Shown: piece after piece, positions 23,450-34,035 of the stretch | Position numbering within the stretch: the first letter of the stretch is position 1 | Layout of the letters: each line of letters starts with the position of its first letter | Source of the DNA: Abscondita cerata | Lineage: Eukaryota > Arthropoda > Insecta > Coleoptera > Lampyridae | Direction of reading: 5' to 3' | Length of the DNA stretch: 64,000 nt | Assembly (NCBI GenBank): GCA_030710515.1 | Contig: JALBCR010003433.1 | Span: 1-64,000 of the forward strand | Made by a program: the position numbers and the translations under genes | Notes under the pieces: model-generated | What the model saw: only the letters and a program-made list of their open reading frames with translations | Databases searched by the model: none | Told to the model about the DNA's origin: nothing

Positions 23450-25630
23450 TATTGTATCATTATTATCATCATCAGATGACTTGTAATCAGATGGAATTAA
23501 ATCCGTTTCTTCAACACTAATATTTTGCGGTTCTTTTAATAATGTTATTGCTTCTTGAGATAAATTCTTACGTACTTTTTATTTTTTTTCTGTTACTGCT
23601 AATATAAGGATCTGATGTAAGCATTAGCCTTAGAAAAACATCTTTGATGCAGTTTGTCCTTGAAAACTTTTGAGAAAAGTTAGACCTGTACTGCTTGAAA
23701 TGCTTGTTGCGCGACTCTCCTGCTTCTTCAGTTAACTGGCTTATTGGTAAAGTGGCATGATCAATTATTGTGCTGCCATGCAATAATATCTTGTGAAGGG
23801 TCGGGATTATAAGACACCATCCATATTTTTTGACGTACATTTTTGCTGTTTTCCTTGCAAAACTTTCAAATTTCATGGTATTTACTTCAAAACCACAAGT
23901 TATAACTTCTAATATAACTGCCAGTTTTTTGATTAGTTGTAAATCAATTTTGTTTCTGGGTCACAGAAAAATCTTTAAGCGGTATTTCTGTCGTAGGTTG
24001 TACCTCCGCCATGTTTCGGTTTATCCACTAGCAGGCCCATTTTCTGTTTGAATTCAGTTTGGATTCCTATTTTTCTTTTTGTACTGTGTCTTTCTGTTTT
24101 TTTCGATCTGGCTTCTTACTTTTTGATTAGCAATTTATATGCTAAATAAAGCAATGATTCAAAGAGTCTTATCCTGGCATGTAACGTCGAGATGCCGAAT
24201 CTCAAAGAATCTTCATTAATTGAGTCTACTTTTTTTAATTCATTGAAATCTTTCAAGGTTTGTTTACATATATAACACATTGTTGAGGTAGTTTCAGAGG
24301 CAGCGTTGCACACCTTACCATCAACCATGGTTGGTAGTAAGGTGTGCTCGAAACATGTTCCTTAATTGGTGGAAACTAAGGTAGGTGTTAAGTTGACACA
24401 CTTGTTTTTAATGTGTTGTATTTTCTTTTTAGTGATTTTTTTTGTTTCTTTTATAAATCTGATCCTAATTAGTCTGCAAAACCATACAGATCCTGGTGAG
24501 AGATTTTGCCATAATGTTTTTTTTGTCTTTTAATATTATTTGTATAGGAACTAGAGAGCTCTAGGATATGTTGGCGTCACTGTCATCTATGTTTTCAAAC
24601 TTCTGTTTGTACTGATTTTGTTGGGACCCGTCACATCCCCATTTTGTTATTAACAAGTTCTTTCTTTGGACGTAAGTACATGCAAAGTCTTGTGACCGTA
24701 TGGTCTAGCAACGCTTGCAAGTCACCTCGGCGCATGTTTTATTAAAAACATGAACTTAGAACGAGACAGTAGGTCTTCTTTTTCTATTTGTAATTTTGAA
24801 TAACAAGGATAGTGTTTTATGTTTTTGTTATCCTTTTCAGTATATTGAATTGTCTCTGGTTAAATCCGCTGACAATTAACTGTAATGCCTCTCAGGAGTT
24901 AGTTGATTCACTACTTAAGATTGTGTACCTGTTTTATCGCCTTTTCAATTTGACTGCCCTTGTCGGTGATTTGTTGATTTTTGTCATGAGCTTCGCTGCA
25001 GGTTTATTGCCTGTTGCTCTTTGACTACAGCTGGCTGGGTACGTTAACTCCTCTGGCTTAATCTAAAAATACAATAAATAAAACTTTACAGACTGAAAAC
25101 ATGGTATTTTATGCATGAATTGGGAGAGCTATTTCCAATATGATATCTAGCTTAATACAGGCTGATACTTGATTCTGAATGACTCATTATTTGTAACTTA
25201 TTATGTAGGTACAGTAGAGGCAAACAATGTTACAGACATGTTACATGTCTATTGTAAACAGTGCATGTAAAAGTTCCATTTGTCTGTCGAGTGTATAGAG
25301 AGAAAGAACGAGATAACTGGTGTGTATCTTTAACATAAGAGAGAAAGAGGCAGTAAATAAGCATTGCATTAAAGTATCAGTAGATTAATATTATTAATGA
25401 CTAACCTGTTTGCGAAGTTCACTAGTTCTACGACGTTTGCTGCGATCTGTCCATTCATGGAAATTCTTTGTTGGTCGGGGATTACGAATGGCAGGCGAGC
25501 TCGTAGTCGGTATAGACCAGTTGTGTAATTTTAAAGAACCTTCAAGCCAATTTTCATTGTTTCTCAAAACGTTTCTTCAATATAATGTGCTTCTTTTCAT
25601 TTCCTCTTCACCTGTGATTTAAAGTGTTTT
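23450..25630 (-). pseudogene. Transib/RAG1-like transposase remnant
   Basis: Several minus-strand pieces in order match Transib transposases, the relatives of vertebrate RAG1. They are: SSPAIRNPRPTKNFHEW and DRSKRRRTSELRKQ (upstream exon, 25622-25406); a 343-nt intron; GFNQRQFNILKRITK (about 24840); GDLQALLDHTVTRLCMYLRP (about 24730-24670); KWGCDGSQQNQYKQKFE (about 24650-24600, probable first catalytic Asp in CDG); LLPTMVDGKVCNA (about 24340-24300); STLHARIRLFESLLYLAYKL; MGLLVDKPKHGGGTT; YGWCLIIPTLHKILLHG; and TEEAGESRNKHFKQYR, where the Glu of ESxNKxF aligns with RAG1 E962. TSDPYIS follows. Frames change many times and stops occur, so it is dead. No CACWATG-type terminal repeat could be confirmed. 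It is flanked by the mariner-RTE chimera and by IS630-type copy 2. Confidence 0.8.
25063..25405 (-). other. Intron in the Transib-like remnant
   Basis: Donor AACAG|GTTAGT at 25405 and acceptor TTTTTAG|ATTAAG ending at 25063 on the minus strand, 343 nt. Both flanking exons carry Transib-like peptides. Confidence 0.55.
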
Positions 25631-25989
25631 AAATCTTGTCTTAGAAGCTTGTGTTGTTTTAAGGACAGTTCGTCTCCATCTGAAGATAGTTTTCTATAAA
25701 TTTTATCCTTTCATCATATTTTGACAGGACATTGTATGAAAAGCTAATACAAGTCTTTTCTGGTCTTTTGAATGATATTTGGCTGGTTAGCTTAAAAAAA
25801 AACAACTTTAATATCATGATGAAAAAAATTCCCAAGTTGGGCCTATGTTCAGATTATTTTTTTACACTTAGGGAATAATATGGTTAAAGTAAATGTGTGG
25901 ATATAATGTCTAGATTCTCTATTTTACTACCCAAGTTAAAACTAAGCTTGACCTTGATTGATAGATAAACAAAACCCTCATTCAAACAA

Positions 25990-26862
25990 AGAATACGAAA
26001 CGTCTGAATATTGTTATTTTTCCAATGCCAGTCATATGTGAACACATATCAACTGTCTCTTGAACTGTTTTCAACGGATTATGGCATTTGAAATATTTGT
26101 ACATTGAGCACAATAGTTTTTTCGTTGGCAGAAAACGCAGACCTCTTCACGCGATTCTTTGGAATAAATTCAGGACTCGATGCCATTCCAATGAAACTCA
26201 ATACTGCAGCGTAAGTACACCTTATCATATACCGATATAATATTACAATAATCATTAGTTGGGCTATCGTTATAATTACATACCATAGTTCTCTCCTAAT
26301 TATATCATTAAAATCTATTAAAGTGTCATTCCAAATACAATACATACTTTCTAGTTCAATTATTAGTAATTAATTAGTTAAAATTCCTAAAAATGTGATC
26401 GATAATGAATTAGCAATTTCTGATAAACAAGGTGGTTCACTAATAATGGCCAAAAATAAACCCACGTATTATTTGATAAAAATTTTAAATTGGGTTTTTC
26501 AGATACAGTTTTTATCAGGAAAGCTTCGTTGAAAAGTTACAGGGTGGTAAACTTAAAAAAAAATAAAATTTTTTAGAATACCTCAAAAACTAGTGACTAT
26601 AATAAACCGAAATGTATAGACAAACCCATGTGTCAAATTTCAGTTTATCACAGTCAGTAGTTTATACCATTGCATGGAAGTAGGTGGAGGTCAATTTGAA
26701 CATTTAATAAGATGAAATGTGTCAAAATAATTAATTAATGATGAAAGGTTACACATTTTCTACATTTTTAACCCCTTTTCGAAAAGAATCAATACATCGG
26801 TACGCCATTGGAATCTGCTAAACATGTTGATATATTACTTCGCTTTGTTTCTGGACAGACTT
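25990..26862 (-). mobile_element. IS630-type transposon, copy 2, 5' part only
   Basis: The reverse complement of this stretch matches copy 1 from its left terminal repeat (here 26833-26862, followed by TA) to about codon 65 of the transposase (GIGKxTIF). There it stops abruptly near 25992, next to unrelated sequence. The start MASSPEFIPKNRVKRSAFSA is conserved. After NEKTIVLNV the frame breaks. Two thirds of the gene and the right end are missing, so it cannot transpose. The shared segment includes about 690 bp of 5' non-coding sequence, showing that this non-coding part belongs to the element. Confidence 0.85.
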
Positions 26863-26864
26863 TA

Positions 26865-27744
26865 CTCTCCTTTATAAAAGAACGGTATAGGAATAATAAT
26901 TTTACTATTGACTTTAAAACTTAATTTTTCAATGTACAATACAAACAAGCACAACTTTTAATTAATTTAATTAAAACTACAAAAATTTTAGCGCGCATAT
27001 AAGTTACGTGAAAATTTCTATAAAATCTAAGAAATTACGTAACTGCATAAATACCTCTAACAAAGTTAGCAATTAAAATTCATTTCTACGCTCTTTCGGA
27101 TAAAAGAAGCTTTAAAATTTGCCATCTCAACTTTCAAGTATCTATTTTAACTCGCATTCAAAAATTTAATATGCATCACAGAAACAAAATGCGCAGTTAA
27201 AGTATTCATTAACAGCTTTCTTCGTGAATAATTAATTATTTAAATAAAATTATCTTGATATTAAAGAATTCAAAAGAAACGAATAATTCTTAGTTTAATA
27301 CAAAATAACGAGTCCTATTGTTAGTTTTGATTTGAATTCGAGGTAATTACGTCAGCATTTATAAAATCCTTTTGAATTTGTTAAGGTAAATTGTAATTTT
27401 GTTTTACAATTTAATTTGAAAAGCTTTACAAATACTGACGATTACGTTTAATTTGATCAAAAAAAGAAATTGGATTACAATGTTATTTTTGTTTAACAGA
27501 ATATTGTGTTTAAGTTTGAATTAATTTAAAAATAAATTGCAATAAAGTGAATTTCATTTGTTTTTCTATTTAAAAATTGTTTGTCAAATATGGTTTACTA
27601 CTATTTCTTACTATTTCGTAATACTTTGAATAATTTTATTTTATAGAATTTTATAATTACTTCCTAAAAAGGCACTTGCTGTAACTTAGATATAAAATAC
27701 GGTTGGTAAATAGTAGAGCTAGAATAAAATTTAGAGTTTTTATA
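26865..27744. other. AT-rich stretch, nothing recognised
   Basis: No gene signal or repeat pairing seen. Confidence 0.5.
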
Positions 27745-28340
27745 TCTTAGACACTTTAGTGACAAGAATTGGCAACAAAGTAGATATAGATATTTATCCT
27801 AAAGACACTAACACTATGAGGTTTATAACAAATGATTCCAATCATAGTATGCAACATAAACTTGCATCTTTGAATTTTTTGATTCACAGATTATTAATTT
27901 TCCATTGTCGAAACAAAAGTTTGATAAAGAACTGCGAAATATTAAGCAGATAGCATCATACAAGAAACCTATTAAAATTCGTTTCAAAGATCACTTAGCT
28001 TATGTCAAATATCATCGCACAGATAAGTCCAGTATTGTAATGCATATGCTTGAAAGTGGGCATAGAGTAGGCGACATTGAATTAATTAAGAGGGTAGATA
28101 ATAAAAACGAACTTGATTCTTATGAAAGTTTAGAAATTTTTAAAAACAGAAATTTGCTTATGAATTATGATGATAACGGTCCATTAGGATTTTCGGAATT
28201 ATTCAAGCTTATATAAGAATCAATTAAGTGTATCAATGCGTAACACCCAGATAGTATACATAAGCTTCCTATTGTTTTTAATTTTAGTATTGGTATCGCT
28301 GATGATGATAGCTTAGCTATTGAAACACGTGTCCGAGTAA
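27745..28340 (+). pseudogene. Penelope-like element fragment, internally deleted
   Basis: Penelope-like elements encode a reverse transcriptase followed by a GIY-YIG endonuclease. Here the polymerase end (TRIGNKVDIDIYPKDTNTM, KLASLNFLIHRLL) is followed, after a one-T frame loss at about 27898, by SKQKFDKELRNIKQIAS. That runs in frame straight into the C-terminal endonuclease part PIKIRFKDHLAYVKYH, MLESGHRVGDIELIKRV and ELDSYESLEIFKNRNLLMN. The linker and the GIY...YIG signature that normally lie between are missing, so an in-frame deletion of roughly a hundred codons is inferred. The stop is at 28216. The 3' region carries a hammerhead-like motif. No catalytic polymerase blocks are present. 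Confidence 0.8.
28294..28339 (+). ncRNA. Hammerhead-ribozyme-like motif at the Penelope 3' end
   Basis: Core CTGATGA (28299-28305) and GAAA (28322-28325) enclose a stem II of five pairs plus a G-U (ATAGC with GCTAT, loop TTA). GAAA is followed by CACGTGTC, in which ACACGTGT is self-complementary and TGTC supplies the cleavage triplet (predicted cut after 28333). Stem I pairs TATCG (28294-28298) with CGAGTA (28334-28339) with one bulged G. One extra T sits between the core and stem II, so activity is doubtful. Penelope-like elements are known to carry hammerheads of this short-stem-III type. Confidence 0.6.
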
Positions 28341-28384
28341 AGTTTTGGTGCAATTTTTTGTTGTTTTTCTGTTATTAAATACAC

Positions 28385-29588
28385 GCTGCAGTTAATGTTC
28401 TTTTCCTTTGATAATGTTTTTTATATTTGGTGGGTAGCTTTGAACAAAATCTAACACAGTTCTTTTAAACTTTCTATGATTTAAAAAGCTCAAGCTCACC
28501 CCAAAATCTATTTTTTTCCATAAAATTGTTTACTTTCTTCCTCTATTAACTTCTCAGCCTTTTGGTTTCTATTCCGTAAAAGAATTATCCATTGCTTTTC
28601 AGTTCTTCTCACGTGCTCATACCCCATTCGTTATTTATTTTCTATAATATCTATATTTATATCTGTTTCTTATTTTTTTGTTTGTTTTGTTTATAAAAAG
28701 TAGCAGTTTCTTATAAGTTCTTACATTTCTTCATTGGTTTCTATATTCTTAAAGCATTGAACCTTTTGGGCACCCTGTAGTAATTTCATGGATGCTTTAA
28801 AGTGCTAAATAATTTGACGCAGTACTGCCTTTGTGTAATTTTTACAACTCTTATTATGATTAATATTACTTTCATCCTTACCACATTATATGTCAAGATT
28901 GACCAAAGCCAGGAAAATGTTATTCGTCTTTGCATTTTTCAACAGTATTTAGTTAATATTGTCTATACTGTATTTATCTGCTGTTCCTCTACTATTTTTC
29001 TGTTTAAATATTCTTTAAATTTGTCTTTATTAATATGACCTATTATTACACTGATGTACCTGTAGTTTTCGCATTTAAGTCTTTCTTCTTTTTCTGTCTT
29101 AAAACTTTGGTTTTTATTTTATAAATAAGTTCGTATTCAATCTCGATTCTTTGTATGTGATATAATTATGTTCTTTTTCTGCCCGTCTTGCATGTGTGTT
29201 TGTACATGCATGTTACCTATTTTTTTAAGTTATTTATTGTTTTTTAATGTTTTTTGATCAAATCGTGTTCTATATAAATCTTTTATCGCTTTATTTTTAG
29301 CCGGTGAGTTTAAATAATTCGATTTCTCTATAAACTAATTATTTTCTTTATTCTTTCGTAAAATTTTTTGTAACAATTTGTAATTACGTCCGCATTCTGC
29401 ATTACGTTTTACCCTTTCCCTTTTAAGTTTGGTTGCGGTTTTTTTAGCTGTATTCGTATGTTTATATCTTTTATAGAATTCGTTTGTAATTTTCAAATCC
29501 AATTTTCTTTCCTTGATATTGTTGTAACGCTTGCTTCCCAATACGGTTAGTTTCTGTAAATAACAAAAGCGGACGGATCTCGGGCGCC
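28385..29588 (-). other. LTR-element internal region, gag-like charged frames
   Basis: On the minus strand this follows directly from the primer-binding site of the LTR at 29594-30335. It gives Lys/Arg-rich frames: GSKRYNNIKERKLDLKITNE, then KLKRERVKRNAECGRNYKLL (29541-29335), then after stops EHVRRTEKQWIILLRNRNQ near 28600. Position and basic composition suit the start of a gag gene, but I see no zinc knuckle, protease or polymerase. Only the 5' part of the element appears to remain, and the second LTR is absent. Confidence 0.4.
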
Positions 29589-29589
29589 A
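29575..29589 (-). promoter_or_regulatory. Primer-binding site of an LTR retroelement
   Basis: On the minus strand TGGCGCCCGAGATCC starts four bases after the LTR end. The TGG start and spacing are those of a tRNA primer-binding site. The tRNA was not identified. Confidence 0.6.
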
Positions 29590-29593
29590 GATT

Positions 29594-30335
29594 TGATGAC
29601 GAAGTTTATTCTCCGTTTGTTCGTCGGGCAGCTACAATGGAGGTTAAAGTTCTAATGTTCTGATCGTCTAAAGGGAAGCAGTTTGGAGAAATAAAAAAAA
29701 TACAATAAAACACAAAGCTTCTTTATTTAGCACGAAACAATATGTAGCACACAGCATACTAAAGCACAAACCATGCAACCCAAACGCAGTCAGTGGATTT
29801 GACGGTTATAGGGGTGAAGGTTTCGGTAATGTAAGCAGAGCGGCGGTTAATATAGGAATGAGGGTGACGGTATATAAGCAGAACGGTGGTCTGTTAAGCG
29901 ATGCGGTAGGAAGTGGGAGTGACCGAGTTGACATACGAAAATGCGCTATGACAACTCTGGCAACGGTTTGAGTGGTGTATTCAAGGCACGAAAATGCGTC
30001 ACCCAAACACAACACACTGATAAGAAAAATGAAAAGGAATGGCTAAGAGACCATAAAGCGGTATTTCTGCATCGTGCGGGTCGGGAGGAATAGCCAAAGC
30101 GGTATCACTAGCGGTTAAAATAGAGAAGCGAACTTACTCAGTATTAGCGGCAGGACCAGGCGGAACAGGTAATCGTAACCAACTGACTCTTTAACGAAAG
30201 AGCTCACGCTTATATAAGGCATAACTTAAGTGGAGCAACTAGCTTATGAGAGAACTGCGTGCGCACAAAAGTTTAAGCAGGGCCCTATCGGATTGCGTAC
30301 AGCGGACCACCCGCTATTTTTGCATTGGGTTTACA
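29594..30335 (-). repeat. Long terminal repeat (742 bp)
   Basis: The minus strand starts TGTAAACCC (30335) and ends CGTCATCA (29594), the usual TG...CA ends. Inside are, in order, a TATATAAG box (30216-30209), an arthropod-type initiator TCAGTT (30186-30181) 32 bases downstream, and an AATAAA signal near 29734 followed by a T-rich stretch. This is the U3-R-U5 order. The primer-binding site follows at once. It is a 5' LTR; no partner LTR is in the window. Confidence 0.68.
30181..30216 (-). promoter_or_regulatory. LTR core promoter (TATA box plus initiator)
   Basis: TATATAAG with TCAGTT about 32 bases downstream, the standard arthropod spacing. Confidence 0.6.
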
Positions 30336-30684
30336 ACTAATAATATACAAAATCAACAACAGTTAAATGCACAACAAAATCGGTCTTATAATAACAATTA
30401 ATTATTTAAATTAATTTAGTGACGTTGCGTTGATTAAAAATAAAAACGCATTGTTTATTTAAAATATACTTCTTAGATATAGTATACCCTGTGGCATTAA
30501 TCATCAACAAGATCGTTCACCAAACGTTTTCCTACCTTAGGGCGACTTATCACGGTCAAAGTAATGATTTCGTTATGTTGTCATTAAAACCATCAGAAAA
30601 TTTTGGCAATGAACTGAGGTAAACCATAACCTCTATATCAACTGGCAATGCCTACACCATCGCTTATAAGCTGACTATTAATAA
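30336..30684. other. AT-rich spacer
   Basis: Nothing recognised. Confidence 0.5.
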
Positions 30685-30911
30685 ACACAATTTAAACCCA
30701 TCGCAACACAATTCTGTACAATTTAGTTTAAACTTTTTTGAGGTGACTAACCATTTGATCATTTTTTGCAGTGTTAACAAACCATAAAGTCGTAGGTGAC
30801 ACAATTTAAACCCATCGCAACACAATTCTGTACAATTTAGTTTAAACTTTTTGAGGTGACTAACCATTTGATCATTTTTTGCAGTGTTAACAAACCATAA
30901 AGTCACCTACA
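30685..30911. repeat. Tandem duplication, 114-bp unit
   Basis: 30685-30798 and 30799-30911 are near-identical, differing by a T in a poly-T run and at the 3' edge. The minus strand stays open across both copies, giving a repeated peptide with LRLYGLLTLQKM. The function is unknown. Confidence 0.9.
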
Positions 30912-31289
30912 TGCCGGGATACTAAATGTAACGCAAACAGTAAAATTTCTAAAAACCGTAAACACAACTGCTACTATAAATAAAATATAACCAATAATAT
31001 GGAAAAAAAAGTGTCTGTGTGTTTTTAAGAATCTTATTCCATATCCGATTGATCGTGAAGGTTTCCTTCTTTTTGTTAAAGGTTTCTAGATGTTTATGGA
31101 TCGTAATGTCTTCCCTAGTTAAGCTGTGATAACCGTTAAAAGTTGCTAGCATCTTAAAGCTAACGATGTGTTTCAGACGGCAGTTTGCTTGATGTTTTTA
31201 AAACTCAGTTCCCATCGATCTCTTGCTAGTTTTTATTTATACATTGCCACAAAACAAGGTATACAGTAAATAGGTATAGGAAAAATGCT
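30912..31289. other. Region beside a Penelope relic
   Basis: A minus-strand open frame at 30949-31152 (SLTREDITIHKHLETFNKKK) could be a continuation of the Penelope relic, but I cannot match it to a known part. Confidence 0.3.
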
Positions 31290-32060
31290 AAAATATAGTG
31301 GGTCGAATCTCAGATTTCAGTATTCTTGATCACTTTCCTGTTATACTCGTTAGCCTAAAAGCAATTTTAAGTGTTTGTCTAAAGTAACATAAGGAAAAGC
31401 ACCAAAAAAAACTGTGTTTTCCTTTTTGTTACAAATAGACGTTGCAGTTTAGAGTTCCATTCCTTTGGTTCGTCTAAAGATTCTATGAATTTTGATAATT
31501 TTGTACTTTTGAGCAGGGTAGTGTTTTGATGAAGCACACAAGTACATGTTTATGAATGTAGGTTTTCTGTACACTGTTTGTTGTTTCATTATTACATCTA
31601 AGAAAGTCTGTTGTTGTTGTAAACTGGATACGTGGTGTAGCCATTTCGGGTGTCAAAGAACTTAGTTAAGCTTTTTTATATCGTGTTTCCAAACGGCAAT
31701 GATATTATTTACGTGCTGAAACCATGTTGCTGGCAGACACTCCACGGTTTTGATAGTTTTCTTTTAAAATGATCCAAAAATGGTTGGCAATCACCGGGCT
31801 TGGTAAACTTCCTATTGTCACTCTATCCACTTGTTCAAAAACTCTCCTTTCTTAACGAAATAGTTTTCAGTCAGGCAGATTTTGAAAAGCTGTTTGATGT
31901 CAGCTGGAATCATTTTGGTCGCGACATCGGAACATTCATTTAGTGGCACTTTGGCAAGCAACAAAACAACGTCAAAACTTACAAGAATGTCTTGGAGTTC
32001 AACGTTCATGCTCGAATTTTGTCTTATGAGCCTTAGCGTACGTGAAAAATTTTGTTTTTA
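31290..32060 (-). pseudogene. Penelope-like reverse transcriptase fragment
   Basis: Minus-strand pieces match the Penelope-type polymerase in order. ILVSFDVVLLLAKVPLNE (about 31990-31935, motif A; the catalytic Asp of SFDVV is present) comes first. VDRVTIGSLPSPVIANHF follows at about 31830-31770 (compare the family's GVAMGSPLSP), then TWFQHVNNIIAVWKHDIKKL at about 31730-31665. The last is motif C with the catalytic pair YVDD changed to HVNN. The thumb region FLDVIMKQQTVYRKPTF and INMYLCASSKHYPAQ lies at about 31600-31510. Stops and shifts separate the pieces. This is a different copy from the Penelope fragment at 27.7 kb and lies on the opposite strand. Confidence 0.75.
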
Positions 32061-32279
32061 ATATCTTCTGGTAAAGAATAAGAAATTGTATTTTAGGAGA
32101 ACCAAGCTACGAGTCCGTTTCTAAACGCGTTTACAATAGAATGCCATATCCATATGGAATTAAAAGATCTGTCAATACCTTTAACTACTCTTCCATCAAC
32201 AACTTGATTAATTCTAGTATTCTTATAATTTTAATATGCTTGATTAAATGCCTGCATGGATCTCTGACATTATTATAAT

Positions 32280-33712
32280 AAATCTTTTCTCATTAATTGT
32301 ACAATGACTGGAAACGCAAATGATTGCTACGACATGTCTGCGAATATTATAAAATCTATTAAAAATTTACTTATTGGTCATTTAACCTACATATTTACTG
32401 ACTGTATATGCAAAGGAATTTTCCCAACTATTTGAAAATAGCAAAAATTACTCCGCTGTTTAAGAAAAGTAATGTAAACGATTTAAATAATTATCGCCCA
32501 ATTAGTATGTTACTTGTAGTAGGAAAAGTTCTATTTATTCAACTCTACAACTACTTCGAGTAACTATATATTTCATTCAAGCCAAAATGGTTTTAGAAAA
32601 AGAAATCTATTACTACAGCATCTATGCAGTTAGTAAACGAAATTCTAAAAGCATTTCATAAGAAGAATCACGTATTTACGTCTTTCATTGATTTAACCAA
32701 AGCATTCGACTGTGTTAATCAAACTATCCTCATACGTAAATTATATATGTATAATATTCAACCACTCAGCTGCAGACTATTATCTTCGTATTTGTCTAAT
32801 CGCATCAACTATGTTATTTCAAACAAAGTTACGTCAGATTCTATCCAAAGCAATATTGGTGTTCCCCAGAGATCGATTCTTGGACCGTTGCTGTTTCTGA
32901 TTTACATAAATGACCTTCCATCTACATTGCATAAAAACCAATTATTACTCTATGCTGATGATACTGCATTTTTGAGTTGTAACAAAAATTATTATTTGTG
33001 CCAACTCTCTAACCAAGATCTACTATCTCGTGTAAATTCGTTGTTTAAAAGCAATAAATTGAAAATAAACGAAGAAAAAACCGAAAATAAAGTATTCTCC
33101 CTACGGAAGACGTACAATAGATCTCAACACACACCGTATGTTAAATTCCTTGGAATTTACTTGGACACATGTCTCAACTTTAGAGCACATGGTGACTACT
33201 TAATTAGCAAGCTACAACGAGTAATATTTTTAATCCGTTGCTTAAAACAGACAGTATCTAAACATGTCTTAAAAACAAAATACGGTGCACTTTTCGAATC
33301 ACATTTAAGATATGGCATTTTAATATGGGATCACTCCTCTATAATTTCAAAATTGTTTGAAATGCAGAGAAAAGTGGTTTGCATTATACAAGGGGCAGCC
33401 TATAGAGATGATTGCAAACCTCATTTAATTGACTTACAAGTTCTATCGCTGCAATGTTTATACATCTTTGAATGTTTGGTGAACATGAAGGAACGTAAAC
33501 AATCTTATAAGTGTTCAAAGGATGTGCACCAACATGCAACTAGGCAAGAAAATAGCATACGCTTACCTTCGCTAAGATTAGCAAAACAACAAAATAGCTC
33601 GAACTACTATAGTATTAAGTTTTACAATGCTTTACCCACGAAATTAAAATTATTAGAAATGAACTCTTTTAAACCAAAGTTAAAGAAATTTTATTACACA
33701 TTGTTACTATAG
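32280..33712 (+). pseudogene. Non-LTR retrotransposon reverse transcriptase, Jockey/CR1-type
   Basis: The first part is frameshifted (about 32300-32620: GNANDCYDMSANIIKSI, FPNYLKIAKITPLFKKSN, LNNYRPISM). From 32624 a 362-codon open frame runs to a stop at 33712. It carries FIDLTKAFDCVN (motif A), GVPQRSILGPLLFLIYINDL (motif B; the usual QGS is QRS) and LLLYADDTAFLS (motif C with intact YADD). The C-terminal region contains VKFLGIYLD, RYGILIWDHSS and NALPTKLKLLEMNSFKPKLK. No endonuclease is visible upstream, so the copy is 5'-truncated. Its 3' untranslated region is interrupted after about 25 bases by the TIR transposon at 33740-36345 and resumes at 36346. Confidence 0.85.
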
Positions 33713-33739
33713 TTTTTCTGAATACACAACTAATATATA

Positions 33740-33777
33740 TGAGGAGCAGACTTGCAGAACGCAGTTTGTCCAAACTT
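33740..33777 (+). repeat. Left terminal inverted repeat of the nested transposon
   Basis: Starts TGAGGAGCAGACTTGCAG; 35 of 38 bases match the other end. Confidence 0.9.
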
Positions 33778-34035
33778 GTAAATTTTCAGGAGAGACAAAA
33801 AACTGGTGCTTAGAAATGGTTTTAGTTACCGAGTTGCAGTTAGTGGTAAAAAATAAGAAAAAATAGAATCTGTTATTACTAGCCTTGCAGACTGAAAAAA
33901 GTGAAAATAGTTTTTTATTTAGAAAAAAAAGTTGTCTCTAGTCAACTAAAAGCGTTTTTGATTATTGCCCAAATAAATTTTGGGTATTATACTAAAAAAG
34001 ACAAAAAATGTTTTTGATAAACAGTACCTTTATTT

